A stretch of 23,534 nucleotides of DNA, from NCBI GenBank assembly GCA_027579435.1, contig JANBPK010001148.1, positions 1 through 23,534 on the forward strand, written 5' to 3'. Numbering within the stretch: position 1 is the stretch's first letter; each line of letters starts with the position of its first letter. The notes beneath the pieces are model-generated. The model ran no database searches, was not told the origin of the DNA, and saw only the letters and a list, made by a program, of their open reading frames with translations. The position numbers and the translations under genes are program-made. Source of the DNA: Candolleomyces eurysporus. Its lineage: Eukaryota > Basidiomycota > Agaricomycetes > Agaricales > Psathyrellaceae. Positions 7,976 through 18,007 of this stretch are shown here, piece after piece.

Positions 7976-10068
7976 ATGTCGTCGTACTTCGCCAACTCCA
8001 GGGACTTTGCTATCAACAAGCTAACGGTCAATAACAACAACTACACCTCAGAAGGCGATGGTGAGTGAATAGCTGCGTCTGGTTCAGTGCGCGCATCAAA
8101 CTGACAGCTTTCTGACGATAAGCGCTCCAATATCTGCACAAGCACTCGGCTACCAGTGCCATGCACGACTCGGAAGAGCGATATCCTCCGCCTCTGTGCC
8201 ACGAAGGGACTCGCGATGTCGTCATATGTCGGATTGAGGGGTGGTATGGGTTCAAAACCCCACCGGAGAAGAAGATCATGTGGGTCCATGCTCCTGCAGG
8301 CTACGGGAAGACTGCTGTTGCGGGGACGGTGTCGAAGAAGATGGAGAGCCGTACGGACCTGGATTTCAACCCCGTTGGTGCTACGTTCTTCTTCTGGAGG
8401 GCGTCTCCAGAGCGCAACAGCCCTGCACGCTTCGTCATCACGTTGGCGTATCAGTTCACCATATCCATCCCCGAGCTCGCTCCTCACATCGAAGCAGCGG
8501 TGAAGCGAAATCCCATGGTCCTCAACAAAGCGCTCGAAGTTCAGGTGACGAAGCTCATCGTCGAGCCGTTCAAATCCCTTGGCGAACTAGACAATATGCC
8601 GCATCGCCTGGTTATCATCGACGGACTCGACGAGTGCATCAACTCGGACCAGCAGTCGCGAGTCGAAAAGCAGTACGCGGAGGATCAAGAACGTGTTCAG
8701 GTCCGGGTTCTCGAGCTCATTCGCACTCTCCATTCGCACAACCTCCCGCTATGTTTCCTCATTCTCAGCAGACCGGAACCGTGGATCAAGCAGCACATCG
8801 AGTCCAGGTCATTTCAATCCATCACGGAGACCTTGGACCTTTACCAAGTCGGGGATCATTTGGAGGACGTGGAGAAATTCGTCAGGGATGAACTAGCTCG
8901 AATCGCAGGGGGCTTGGACGCACAACCGGGCAACGACGAAGAGTGGCCTAAGGAAAATACCGTCGAAGACTTCTTGGGGAGAACTGGCGGGCACATGCTC
9001 TACGCTGCCACCGTTATTCGTCACATCGACGACCCATACGACGATCCCCGACAACGACTGCAAGATATTCTCGACGGCGAGTTCCATTCCACTCAAGACC
9101 TCATCCACTCGACTCCTTTCTCTTCCCTTCACGAACTCTACCGCCAAATCTTACGATCATGCCCCCCAAAAAATCGGACTACCATGGGCAGGGTACTTGA
9201 AGAGATACTGGCGGCTAAAGGTGAATTCGAGGGAAGCGTCCACGGTGCTCTCAACATCCTCGATCGCCTCTCTGAGCGACCACCTGGTCGTGGAATCAAG
9301 GTCCTCCGACCTCTCCATGCTGTGATACGCCTGTCCGGCAACGATGATAGAAGCACAGGCATTCCACCCTTTTTTTATCATTCTTCATTTACCGAATTCT
9401 TGAGGGATCAGTCTCAACCCTTGCCAGACTTCACAATTGACGTTCAGAAGGGTCTCAGCAGGGTGCTTGAGGGGTGTTTAAAGGCAATGTCGGCAGTAAC
9501 CATGGATGATCAGGTCTGCGAGGAACACGTCGAATTTTCCCTGTATGGTTGGCCGAGTCTTTGGCGGGAATGGGAACCCATCGCAGGTGCTGACCGATCA
9601 TCACAACTCAAGGCGTTGCTTGCAACTGATCTCACAACTTGCTTTTTTCAGGGTGTGTCGACCATCAGCTTGTTGGATTGCCTTTACCAATTGTACCATC
9701 CGACTCAAAACCTTATTGTCCACCACACACCATTATCCGTTTGTACAACCCTTGTCGACGACGTACTCTCGCATCTTCGATCTTCACTGGACGCATATTT
9801 CCGGTACATCCTTAATCCGGAGTGGCCCCGTATTCACAGCATGCTACTCGATTTATCACTTCCCTTGTCTGTCTACATAGGAGAAATCTCTGAACATCGT
9901 CCGGTGCCCGCTTTCGATAATTTTGTTCAAGCTTTGAAGGGACTTCTCGAGAAAAAAGAAAGGCTCTTCGAGGAACTTGAGCAGGAGATGCTGCGGACTC
10001 CAATGGACGAGCAACGTGAGCGGGCGGTTATTGACGTGTTCAAACTTGTTCGTCAGGATGTCGAATAG
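7976..10068 (+). CDS. NACHT NTPase (NLR-like), copy 3
   Basis: Exon 1 7976-8060, intron 8061-8122 (GTGAGT...TAAG, 62 nt, phase 1), exon 2 8123-10068, 676 aa. Start at the ATG giving MSSYFANSRDFAINKL, conserved in copies 2 and 5. Walker A APAGYGKT at residues 85-92, Walker B LVIIDGLDEC at 191-200, ILSRPEPW at 242-249, winged-helix-like YHSSFTEFL ending near 455, C-terminal domain about 460-676 ending FKLVRQDVE. Relative to the other copies it has a deletion in variable window 1 (FFQGVSTISLLDCLYQLYHP) and a distinct variable window 2 around WPRIHSMLLDLSLP. The NACHT half is almost identical to copy 2, whereas the C-terminal windows are not. The gene is uninterrupted and appears functional. Its downstream partner gene is completely absent, since copy 4 begins only about 420 bp after the stop. 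Confidence 0.94.
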
Positions 10069-10375
10069 TATAGGACAAATGTTATACCAAGCTCTTCCAT
10101 AAAATGATGTATTGAATAGAATAACGAACCTTTCCTATAAAGCCAAGGCACAAAACCACATCCCGAAGGAACATCAGTTCGAGTAGTCAACTTGGTACGG
10201 GCGAGTGATGTGAATCGGTAGTCAAAAGAGGTGAAGGCACAGGTTTGCTTGTAGGATTGTCAGCGGGCAAGTAAAGATACCAAAGGAACACCTAGTCATC
10301 CATTCAAATAAATCGATCATTGAAGGTAAAACAAGTCTGAGGATATTTTTATCACCCCCCCCCCTCTCAAACATA
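10069..10375. repeat. Truncated 3' flank, copy 3
   Basis: First ~300 bp of the duplicated 3' flank (landmarks CCAAGGCACAAAACCACATCCCGAAG, CAACTTGGTACGGGCGAGTGATG, CGATCATTGAAGGTAAAAC), ending at a C10 run near 10352 and TCTCAAACATACATTC. It then passes directly into the short 5' flank of copy 4, without any partner-gene sequence. Confidence 0.7.
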
Positions 10376-10489
10376 CATTCTGAGAGACCTGCCGGGCGGC
10401 GGAGACTGTGGGCACAGGCCGGCTTTGGGTTTGATCTCATCGATACGATAACGATCCTTGTCTCTTGAAATCTTTGGTGTATCATCTCC
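10376..10489. repeat. Shortened 5' flank of NACHT copy 4
   Basis: Only about 115 bp are homologous to the flanks of copies 2, 3 and 5 (GGGCACAGGCCGGCTTTGGGTTTGAT, then CATCTCCATG at the start codon). The A-rich TATA-like box and everything further upstream are missing, replaced by the 3' flank of copy 3. This copy therefore has a different core promoter from its siblings, if it is expressed. Confidence 0.6.
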
Positions 10490-12612
10490 ATGTCCGCTTC
10501 ATCGTACTTCGCCAACTCCAAAGACTTTGGTATCAAAAGGCTAACGTTCAATAACTACGTCTCAGAAGGCGATGGTAAGTGAATGGTTTGCGTCTCATTC
10601 ACCACGCACTAAACTGACATTTGTCTAATGATAAGCACTCCAATATCTGCACAAGCACTCGGCTACAAGTGCCATGCACGACTCGGAAGAGCGGTACCCC
10701 CCNGCCTCTGTGCCACGAAGGGACTCGCGAGGTCGTCATATGCCGGATCGAGGAATGGTACGGATTCGAAATCCCACCAGAGAAGAAGATCATGTGGGTC
10801 CATGCCCCTGCAGGCTACGGCAAGACTGCTGTTGCGGGGACAGTGTCGAAGAAGATGGAGAGCTACACGGACCTGGATTTCAACCCCATTGGAGCTACGT
10901 TCTTCTTCTGGAGGACGTCGGACGAACGCAACAGCCCAAAGCACTTCATCATCACATTGGCGTATCAGTTCACCATATCCATCCCCGAGCTCGCTCCTCA
11001 CATCGAAGCAGCGGTGAAGCGAAATCCCATGGTCCTCAACAAAACGCTCGAAGTTCAGCTAACGAAGCTCATCGTCGAGCCGTTCAAATCCCTCGGCGAG
11101 CTAGACAAGATGCCGCATCGCCTGGTTATCATCGACGGACTCGACGAGTGCATCAACTCGGATCAGCAGTCTCGAGTGGAGAAGCAGTACGCGGAGGATC
11201 AGGAACGCGTTCAGGTCCGGGTCCTCGAACTCATTCGCATTCTCCATTCCCACAACCTTCCCCTATGCTTCCTCATTCTCAGCAGGCCGGAACCGTGGAT
11301 CAAGCGGCACATTGAGTCCAAGTCATTTCAATCCATCACGGAGAGCTTAGACCTTTACCAAGTTGGAGATCATTTGAGTGACGTGGAGGTATTTGTCAGG
11401 GATGAACTAGCTCGTATCGCAGAGAGCTTGGACCCACAGCCAGGTGACGATGAAGAGTGGCCTGGAGAAAATATCGTGAAGGACTTCTTGTGGCAAGCCA
11501 GTGGCCACATGCTCTCCGCCACCACCGTTATCCGTCACATCGACGACCCATACCATGATCCCCGACAACGACTGCAAGATATTCTCAACGGCGAGTTTAA
11601 TACCACTCAGGACCTCACCCACTCGACTCCTTTCTCCTCCCTTCACGAACTCTACCGCCAAATCTTACGGTCATGCCCCCAAGCAAATCGGGCCACCATG
11701 GTCGGGGTACTTGAAGAGATACTGGCAGCTGGAAGTCAATTCTTCGGAAACGTCCACGTTGCTCTGAACATCCTCGATCGCCTCCATGGGCGGTCACCTG
11801 GTCGTGGAATCAAGGTCCTCCGACCTCTCCACGCTGTGATACGCCTGTCCGGCGACAATGTCCCAAGCTCAGGCGATTCACTCTTCTTTTATCATTCTTC
11901 ATTTGCCGAATTCTTGAGGGGTCAGTCTCAACCCTTGCCAGACGTCGCAATTGACGTACAGAAGGGTCTCAGCAGGGTGCTTGCGGCATGTTTAAAGGCA
12001 CTGTCGTCAAAAAACATAGATGCTCAGGTCTGCGAGGAACACCTCCAGTTTTCCCTGGAATATTGGCCGAGGATTTGGCGGCGATGGGCACGCATTGCAG
12101 ACGCTGACCGATCATCACACCTCAAGGCGTTGCTTGCAACTGATCTCACAGCTTGCTTTGTTCAGAATGTGATGGGCAGCAGAACCGTGAACGGTTTTTT
12201 GTCTTGCCTCAACAGTTTGTACCATCCGACTCACAACCTTATCACCTATGACATGCCATTTTCTGTTTGTACAACCCTCGTCGAAGACGTACTCTCACAT
12301 CTTCGATCCTCGGTGGATGCATGCTTCCGGCACGTCCTCAATCCCGAGTGGTTCGCCAGTCATCGCATAGACCCTGACTATGTTGCAGTTTGCTTATATG
12401 TCTATATGAGAGAAATGGTGAAACATCATCCGGTGCCCGCTTTCGACAATACTATTCAAGCTTTGAAGGGCCTTCTCGAGACACAAGACAGGCTCTTCAA
12501 GAAACTCGAGGAGCGTGTTGAAGGGCATGTGAGGGCGTTTAGCTCAATGAAGGACAGCGAGCGGCGGGCGGTTATGGACATGTTCAAGCTTGTTCGTCAG
12601 GATGTCGAATAG
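10490..12612 (+). CDS. NACHT NTPase (NLR-like), copy 4 (frame interrupted by an N)
   Basis: Exon 1 10490-10574 (MSASSYFANSKDFGIKRL), intron 10575-10635 (GTAAGT...TAAG, 61 nt, phase 1), exon 2 10636-12612. As written the gene shifts frame at the N at 10703, inside a C-run of the conserved YPPPLCHEGTR codons. Without that single N the spliced length is 2061 nt, exactly 687 codons (686 aa plus stop), and the reading matches all siblings. I treat the N as an assembly insertion, not a mutation. Walker A APAGYGKT at 85-92, Walker B LVIIDGLDEC at about 191-200, YHSSFAEFL, C-terminal domain ending FKLVRQDVE. Variable windows: VQNVMGSRTVNGFLSCLNSL and FASHRIDPDYVAVCLYVYM. It also differs in the helical region, with QASGHMLSATTVIRHI where others have HMLYAATVIRHI. 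Confidence 0.9.
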
Positions 12613-13102
12613 TATAGTACAAATGGTATACCGACCTTTATCATCCGAGAAAGTATTTCAATAAAATAGCCAACCTTCCTACCAAGCACTCCCTCTACAG
12701 CGGAAGCCACAGCCAACGCTAAAATCACTGCATCCTGAAGGGAGTACCAGTCCGAGTAGTTAACTTGGTACTAGCGAGTGATGTGGATCCGTAGTCAAAG
12801 GAAGTGAAGACGCACGTTCGCTTATAGGGCCAGCGAATCCACAGGTGAAGATATCAAGGAATATCCATTCATTCATTTGAATCGGTCGATCATCGAAGGT
12901 AAGGCAAGTCTGCAGAAATTTCATCGCATCCCCCTCTCAAACACACCTTCAGGATTTTATGTGACGCTGCGACTCAGTAGATTTCTGTAGACAGTCCTCA
13001 CAGGTGCGTCACTTTGAATTCCTGAAATATAGAAGTGCCTGTGTAATTAAGTAGGAGTAACGAAGAAAGTATTCAATCTTGCGAATTAGAATAGCTTGGA
13101 CC
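12613..13102. repeat. Duplicated 3' flank, copy 4
   Basis: Full-length version of the 3' flank, closest by eye to those after copies 1 and 6: AATAAA at 12660, GCGGAAGCCACAGCCAACGC, AACTTGGTACTAGCGAGTGATG, TCGATCATCGAAGGTAAGGC, CTGCAGAAATTTCATC, AATTAAGTAGGAGTAACG. No gene seen. Confidence 0.78.
12660..12665 (+). promoter_or_regulatory. Possible poly(A) signal, copy 4
   Basis: AATAAA 48 nt after the stop of copy 4, in the same position as after copies 1, 5 and 6. Confidence 0.35.
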
Positions 13103-13292
13103 TCATGCACAGGAACCGTCTTTGATGAGCCACACATCCCAATAGCCGTATTTTTCTTGGAAAATAAAACAATCAGCATAGCTTTGTGACCGCAACACGA
13201 CGTACCCAGTAAATGCGCAAATGCGAACCTTGGAATTGGAAGCCGTGGAAATAAGCGGGGATGGAAGAACATATCTTTATCCTGTCATTGCA
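13103..13292 (-). pseudogene. Relic of partner gene, exons D and E, least decayed
   Basis: Minus-strand copy of the last two partner exons. Exon E still reads in frame as KYGYWDVWLIKDGSCA followed by TGA (13103-13105). Exon D reads IKICSSIPAYFHG...YW up to the same GTACGT donor, so both exons keep frame and both splice sites exist (acceptor CCAAG instead of TTCAG). The conserved third cysteine is lost (HLRIYW against HSCVYW). Upstream exons are absent; homology ends near 13292 where another repeat (13285-13975) begins. Either a young truncation product or the 3' end of a gene whose front was replaced. Confidence 0.7.
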
Positions 13293-13975
13293 GCTCCCCA
13301 CTCCCTTCGTCATCGAGCGCCTTACAAATAGAGCAACACATCGCGAGTTTCATTGCTCCAGGCCGTACATATTCATTCTCTCCAGCCTGCTGTGGTTCAC
13401 ATCCCACGTCAAGGTCAGCTTCTGTCACCATGGTATTCCAATTACGCTGCCAGCACCCTTATCGTCCCCTCTCGTTTTGAACCTAGAATGGTGTTGGTCG
13501 TCTCTTCCACCTCTTCTTCTCTCAAAATATAGCATCACCGTCGCTCCTCGAATTTCTATCACACATTCACGTTCCCATATCCTTGCTGCCTAGCTGCAGC
13601 TCTTGGCCTCCTTCGTTTTATGTATTTATCGTTATGGTCGTCGATCGGACATTCCCCTCTTTCTCTGTCTCCTTTGATCTCTGGTTCTATGTTACTAGCC
13701 ATCTGCTTTCCATTGCTTTACGGTATCCTCTTTTCCTCCCTCTACTTACTGAAACAGACTGCTCCAACAATGTATATCAAGGTTGGTATAGCGCGTCCTT
13801 CCAAAGTGTGAGGAACGGGGCAAGGTCTTAGCGTAGGGCTCTACGCAATAGTCGGTGAGTCTCACTCCCACTCCATTTCTGCGCTCCCACCCAGGCCGAG
13901 TGGAGTGATAAACCTGTGCTTGAGCGGTGCCGAAACCTCAAGCTTGCCGGCGGGGATCACTCAGGCTTGAGCGCA
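13285..13975. repeat. Upstream-type repeat, copy A
   Basis: Shares long stretches with 18895-19410 upstream of NACHT copy 6: CTTCGTCATCGAGCGCC, CACATCCCACGTCAAGGTCAGCTTCTGTCA, ATTACGCTGCC, CTTCTTCTCTCAAAATATAGCA, CTCCAACAATGTATATC, CCGAGTGGAGTGA, GATCACT. Copy A carries about 200 bp (about 13545-13745) not present in copy B. It looks like the 5' region of a copy-6-type NACHT gene whose body is gone; the Tc1 element starts 40 bp further on. A minus-strand frame at 13285-13431 (MVTEADLDVGCE...CCSICKALDDE) is conserved with copy B and is discussed in the findings. Confidence 0.7.
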
Positions 13976-14015
13976 TCGACACGGCGGTTGAGAAGACGTT
14001 TAGACACATTGTCTA

Positions 14016-14044
14016 CTTGTGGGTTAGTTAAGTGATGGCAGCTG
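14016..14044 (+). repeat. Left terminal inverted repeat of the Tc1 element
   Basis: Begins CTTGTGGGTTAGTTAAGTGA and ends at GGCAGCTG. It pairs with 15310-15338 with mismatches only at its 10th and 14th bases. The TA at 14014-14015 precedes it. Confidence 0.95.
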
Positions 14045-14056
14045 ACTAAGCTGCAG

Positions 14057-15181
14057 ATGCGCTCTGACATTGTGTCGTGTTGTGGTGGTTCATTTTCTAC
14101 CACAACCACCGTGTTTTTTTGCTTCAAATGCCTCCTGCTCGGACCTCTCGTACTCAGCATGATACTCAAAAAAAAGGATCGATTTATCGGACGTGTTGAA
14201 GCCAAGCAAAACATTGTTGATGCAGCCAATGCCGAAAACATCCCACCTAACACAGCCTACAAGATACTTCGCAAGTACCGACAAACAGGAACAACCAGCA
14301 ACCTCCCCCGGAGTGGCCGTCCTAGGTTGGCTACGGATAGGGAAGAGCGACATATTATTCGAGATGCCACCAACAACCGCCGCAAGACACTCCAGGAGCT
14401 TAGCAAGGATACGGCATCAAACCTTTCAGCCAACACAGTGCAGAAGGTTTTAGACCGGCATGGCTACCACAGAAGGCTTGCTCGGAAGAAGCCATATCTC
14501 AAGCAGCATCATCGGGACGCTAGGCATGAGTGGGCGAAGTACCGGAAGGATTTTGGGCCAGAAGATTTTGCATTTACCATCTTCTCGGATGAATGCTATG
14601 TTTGCCTTGATGACAAAGGCGATCATGTCTTCGTCACACGGCGGGCTGATGAAGAATTCCATGACGACTGCCTTCTAGCAACTGTTAAGCAGTCCCCAAT
14701 TCGTGTTATGGTGTGGGGCTGCATCATTGCAGGGCGGAAGGGACCATTATTGGTGTTAGAGTATCCTGGGGGGAGGGGAGGAGGAATGACTGCTGCACGG
14801 TATCAAGAGCAGGTTTTGAATGGGGCTTTGCAAGGGTTTTATGAAGAGGTGAAGGAGGAGAGGGGATGTATTGATTTCCAGCAGGATGGGGCACCTAGCC
14901 ATACAGCAAAATCGACTATCGCATGGTTCAAGAAGGCTGGCATCCCACTCGCTGAACACCCTGCACAATCACCTGATATCAACACCATTGAGCCAGTTTG
15001 GCATGAGCTAAAGAAGGTCTTACGCTCTCAGCGACGTGCTAGTACTGTTGAAGGGCTTAAATCAGCAATACGTGCTGCATGGGATTCTCTACCGCAGGAG
15101 GCAATTGACCGACACATCAACAAGCTCCCAGATGTTGTCAAGGCTCTCCTTGAAGCCAAGGGTGGACATACCCGTTTTTGA
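14057..15181 (+). CDS. Tc1-family transposase (DD34E)
   Basis: 374 codons from the first ATG in frame. N-terminal half is a paired-like helix-turn-helix DNA-binding region (EAKQNIVDAANAENIPPNTA, then LRKYRQTG and the SGRPR AT-hook-like linker). The catalytic core has FSDECYV (D178), DFQQDGAPSHTA (D277) and SPDINTIEPVWHELKK (E312); 34 residues separate the second D from E, the Tc1 signature. The catalysed reaction is cut-and-paste transposition into TA. The true start is uncertain. The first 34 residues of this frame look unlike a transposase; ATG 14159 (MILKKKDRFIG) is a plausible in-frame start. ATG 14128 opens MPPARTSRTQHDTQKK, which resembles fungal transposase N-termini but runs out of frame at an A8 run (14168-14175); seven As would join the two. 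So this is either an intact gene with a homopolymer miscall, or one that starts at 14159. Confidence 0.93.
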   Translation: MRSDIVSCCGGSFSTTTTVFFCFKCLLLGPLVLSMILKKKDRFIGRVEAKQNIVDAANAENIPPNTAYKILRKYRQTGTTSNLPRSGRPRLATDREERHIIRDATNNRRKTLQELSKDTASNLSANTVQKVLDRHGYHRRLARKKPYLKQHHRDARHEWAKYRKDFGPEDFAFTIFSDECYVCLDDKGDHVFVTRRADEEFHDDCLLATVKQSPIRVMVWGCIIAGRKGPLLVLEYPGGRGGGMTAARYQEQVLNGALQGFYEEVKEERGCIDFQQDGAPSHTAKSTIAWFKKAGIPLAEHPAQSPDINTIEPVWHELKKVLRSQRRASTVEGLKSAIRAAWDSLPQEAIDRHINKLPDVVKALLEAKGGHTRF

Positions 15182-15309
15182 TGTACAATATTTAATTATC
15201 ACTTGTATTTACACCCTATGTTGAAGTATCACATCAATCTGATCACTGTCTTTTGAATTATCGCAAGACAAAGGTACCAGGGAGATACAAGAACACGTGG
15301 GAATAAACC

Positions 15310-15338
15310 CAGCTGCCATCACTTCACTGACCCACAAG
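15310..15338 (-). repeat. Right terminal inverted repeat of the Tc1 element
   Basis: Reverse complement begins CTTGTGGGTCAGTGAAGTGA and matches the left repeat at 27 of 29 positions. TA at 15339-15340 follows. Confidence 0.95.
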
Positions 15339-15340
15339 TA

Positions 15341-15885
15341 AGCAAATTGAGACTTGTTTGAACCTAGTAATAGGTTGAAATAGAGTCAAAGTTCTCATGC
15401 AGGAGTGCACCGGGTGTCATGATCCACCTGTCCTTCATACTTGCAACCCTACCGTTTGATTAATTTTGAAGCTAGGCGACACCGTAAAAGACAGCTCACT
15501 ATTCCAGCAAAATAATAGATAGTGCTATGAGGTTCGGGGTTAGTTTTGAGTTTCCTGGATGGGTATGGCAAGCGCCGGAGGGGATTGATTGATTGTATTA
15601 TGTACAAATATTGGCAATGTTCATGCGATCATGCGATATCCACTGAGAACGCAGTGATTGACCACAAATGGACAATTGTGGAAGCCCTGGCGCCAGAATA
15701 CGACTCCATAGAGGATGAAAAAGAGGAGGGGCTATGGACGAAAGAGCATTCGAGAGCGCTTCCGACTCGGAGCGGAGTCAGAAGGCAGCCGATGAAGCAT
15801 CCGGCGCGCGACTGGATGCGTGGACAGGTCAGCCGGGGTTTGATCCCATTGATATCTCTCTCGAACTCTTCTGCAGATCATACCC
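15341..15885. repeat. Duplicated 5' flank of NACHT copy 5
   Basis: From about 15366 on homologous to 3581-4114 upstream of copy 2 (GTTGAAATAGAGTC, TAATTTTGAAGCTAGG, GAGTTTCCTGGATGGGTATG, CGGAGGGGATTGATTG, GCGCCAGAATA, GGAGCGGAGTCAGAAGG). The A-rich box corresponds to GATGAAAAAGAGG near 15714, weaker than in copies 2 and 3. No gene: a 140-codon frame overlapping the start of copy 5 (15546-15968) runs through this flank but has no counterpart in copy 2. Confidence 0.7.
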
Positions 15886-18007
15886 ATGTCATCGTACTTT
15901 GCCAACTCCAAGGACTTTGCTATCAACAAGCTAACGGTCAACAACTACATCTCGGAAGGCGATGGTAAGTGAATAGCTGCGTCAGGTTCAGTGCGCGCAC
16001 CAAACTGACAGTTTATGACGATAAGCGCTCCAATATCTGCACAAGCACTCGGCTACAAGTGCCATGCACGACTCGGAAGAGCGATATCCTCCGCCTCTGT
16101 GCCACGAAGGCACTCGCGACGTCATCATATCTCGGATCGAGGGGTGGTATGGGTTTGAAATCCCACCGGAGAAGAAGATTATGTGGGTCCATGCCCCTGC
16201 AGGCTACGGCAAGACTGCTGTTGCAGGGACGGTGTCGAAGAAGATGGAGAGCCGTACGGACCTAGACTTCAACCCCGTCGGCGCTACGTTCTTCTTCTGG
16301 AGGACGTCTCCAGAGTGCAACAGCCCTGCGCGCTTCATCATCACCCTGGCGTATCAGTTCACCATATCCATCCCCGAGCTCGCTCCTCACATCGAATCGG
16401 CGGTGAAGCAAAATCCAATGGTCCTCAGCAAAGCGCTCGAAGTTCAGCTCATGAGGCTCATTGTCGAGCCGTTCAAATCCCTCGGCAGGGTCAGCAATAT
16501 GCCGCATCGCCTGGTTATCATCGACGGACTCGACGAGTGCATCAACTCGGACCAGCAGTCGCGTGTCGAGAAGCAGTACGCGGAAGATCAGGAACGCGTT
16601 CAGGTCCGGGTCCTCGAACTCATTCGCACTCTCCATTCGCACGACCTCCCCCTCTGTTTCCTCATTCTCAGCAGGCCAGAACCATGGATCAAGCGGCACA
16701 TCGAATCCAGGTCCTTTCAACCCATCACGGAAACCTTGGACCTTTACCAAGTCGGAGATCATATGAAGGACGTGGAGAAATTCGTCAGGGATGAACTAGC
16801 TCGTATCGCAGAGAGCTTGGACCCACAGCCAGGCGACGACAAAGAGTGGCCTGGGGAAGATATCGTGGAGGAGTTCTTGTGGAAAACCGGCGGCCACATG
16901 CTCTACGCCGCCACCGTAATCCGCCACATCGACGACCCATATGAAAATCCATGCCAACTACTGCAAGATATTCTCATGGACGACTTACACTCCACTCAAA
17001 ACCTCTCCCACTCGACTCCTTTCTCTTCCCTTCACGAACTCTACCGCCAAATCTTACGATCATGCCCCCCAAAAAATCGGGTCACCATGGTCAGTGTACT
17101 TGAAGAATTACTGGCGGCTGAAGATGAATTCCAGTACGGAGAGAAGGTCCACCCTGCTTTCAACATCCTTGATCGACTCTCCGGGCGACCACCTGGTCAC
17201 GGAATCAGGGCCCTCCGACCTCTTCATGCTGTGATACGCCTGTCCAACAACGCTGCTGAAAGCAGAAACCATTCACTCTTTTTATATCACTCTTCATTTG
17301 CCGAATTCTTGAAGGATCAGCCTCAACCCTTGCCAGATGTGACAATCAACATTGAGAAGGGCCTCAGCAGGGTGCTTGCAGGTTGTTTAAAGGCAATGTC
17401 GGCGATAACCATGGATGGTCAGGTCTGCGAGGAACACGTCAGCTTTTCGCTGGATCGTTGGTCGAGTCTTTGGATGCGTTGGAAACCCATCACAGACGCT
17501 GACTCATCATCACACCTCAAGGCATTGCTTGCAACTGATCTCACAGCTTGCTTTGTTCAGAGTGTGATGGGCAATGGGACTTTCGACGGTTTGTTCTATT
17601 GCCTCCCTAATCTGTACCATCCGACTCAAAACTTCATCGTCCGCCCCACGCAATTTTCCGTTTATACAGCCCTCGTCGAAGACGTACTCTCGCATCTTCG
17701 ATCTTCAGTGGATGCATGCTTTCGGCATGTCCTAAATCCAGAGTGGCTTACTAGTCATCGCATAAACTCTTTCTTTTTTGCCTCTTGCTTATGTTTTTAT
17801 ATGGGAGAAATCTCGAAACATCATCCGGTGCCCGCTTTTGACAATGTTGTTCAAGCTTTGGGGGGACTTCTTGAGAAAAAAGAAAAGCTCTTCAAGGAAC
17901 TCGAGGAGGAGGCTGAACAGGCTATGGTGGTGCGGAGCTCAGTAGACGGGGAAAGTGGGCAGTCAGTTATGGACATGTTCAAGCTTATTCGTCAGGATGT
18001 CAAATAG
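15886..18007 (+). CDS. NACHT NTPase (NLR-like), copy 5
   Basis: Exon 1 15886-15964, intron 15965-16025 (GTAAGT...TAAG, 61 nt, phase 1), exon 2 16026-18007, 686 aa, uninterrupted. Starts MSSYFANSKDFAINKL. Walker A APAGYGKT at 83-90, Walker B LVIIDGLDEC at 189-198, ILSRPEPW, HMLYAATVIRHI, YHSSFAEFL, C-terminal domain ending FKLIRQDVK. The most divergent NACHT core of the set: SAVKQNPMVLSKALEV, LMRLIVEPFKSLGRVSNMPH, and YENPCQLLQDILMDDLHS where others have YDDPRQRLQDIL. Two extra residues occur in EFQYGEKVHPAFNILDRL. Variable window 2 is Phe-rich (SFFFASCLCFYM). Followed by a decayed partner remnant. Confidence 0.94.

Larger units (their letters stand above)
14016..15338 (+). mobile_element. Tc1/mariner (DD34E) DNA transposon
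   Basis: A 1323-bp element bounded by 29-bp terminal inverted repeats that match at 27 of 29 positions, flanked on both sides by TA (14014-14015 and 15339-15340), the target duplication of Tc1/mariner elements. It contains one transposase frame in the same orientation as the NACHT genes. It interrupts the DNA between the upstream-type repeat A and the 5' flank of NACHT copy 5. Clean boundaries and nearly perfect TIRs indicate a fairly recent insertion. Confidence 0.95.

Noticed and set aside
13261..13831. Hydrophobic plus-strand frames in repeat A
   Set aside because: Low-complexity T/C-rich DNA produces Leu/Phe/Ser-rich translations; not conserved through the ~200-bp insertion relative to repeat B.
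13860..14014. Longer Tc1 boundaries outside the 29-bp repeats
   Set aside because: No inverted match outside 14016 and 15338, and TA sits at both borders.
15546..15968. 140-codon plus-strand frame ahead of copy 5
   Set aside because: Runs through the 5' flank into exon 1 in a wrong frame; the homologous flank of copy 2 does not keep it open.
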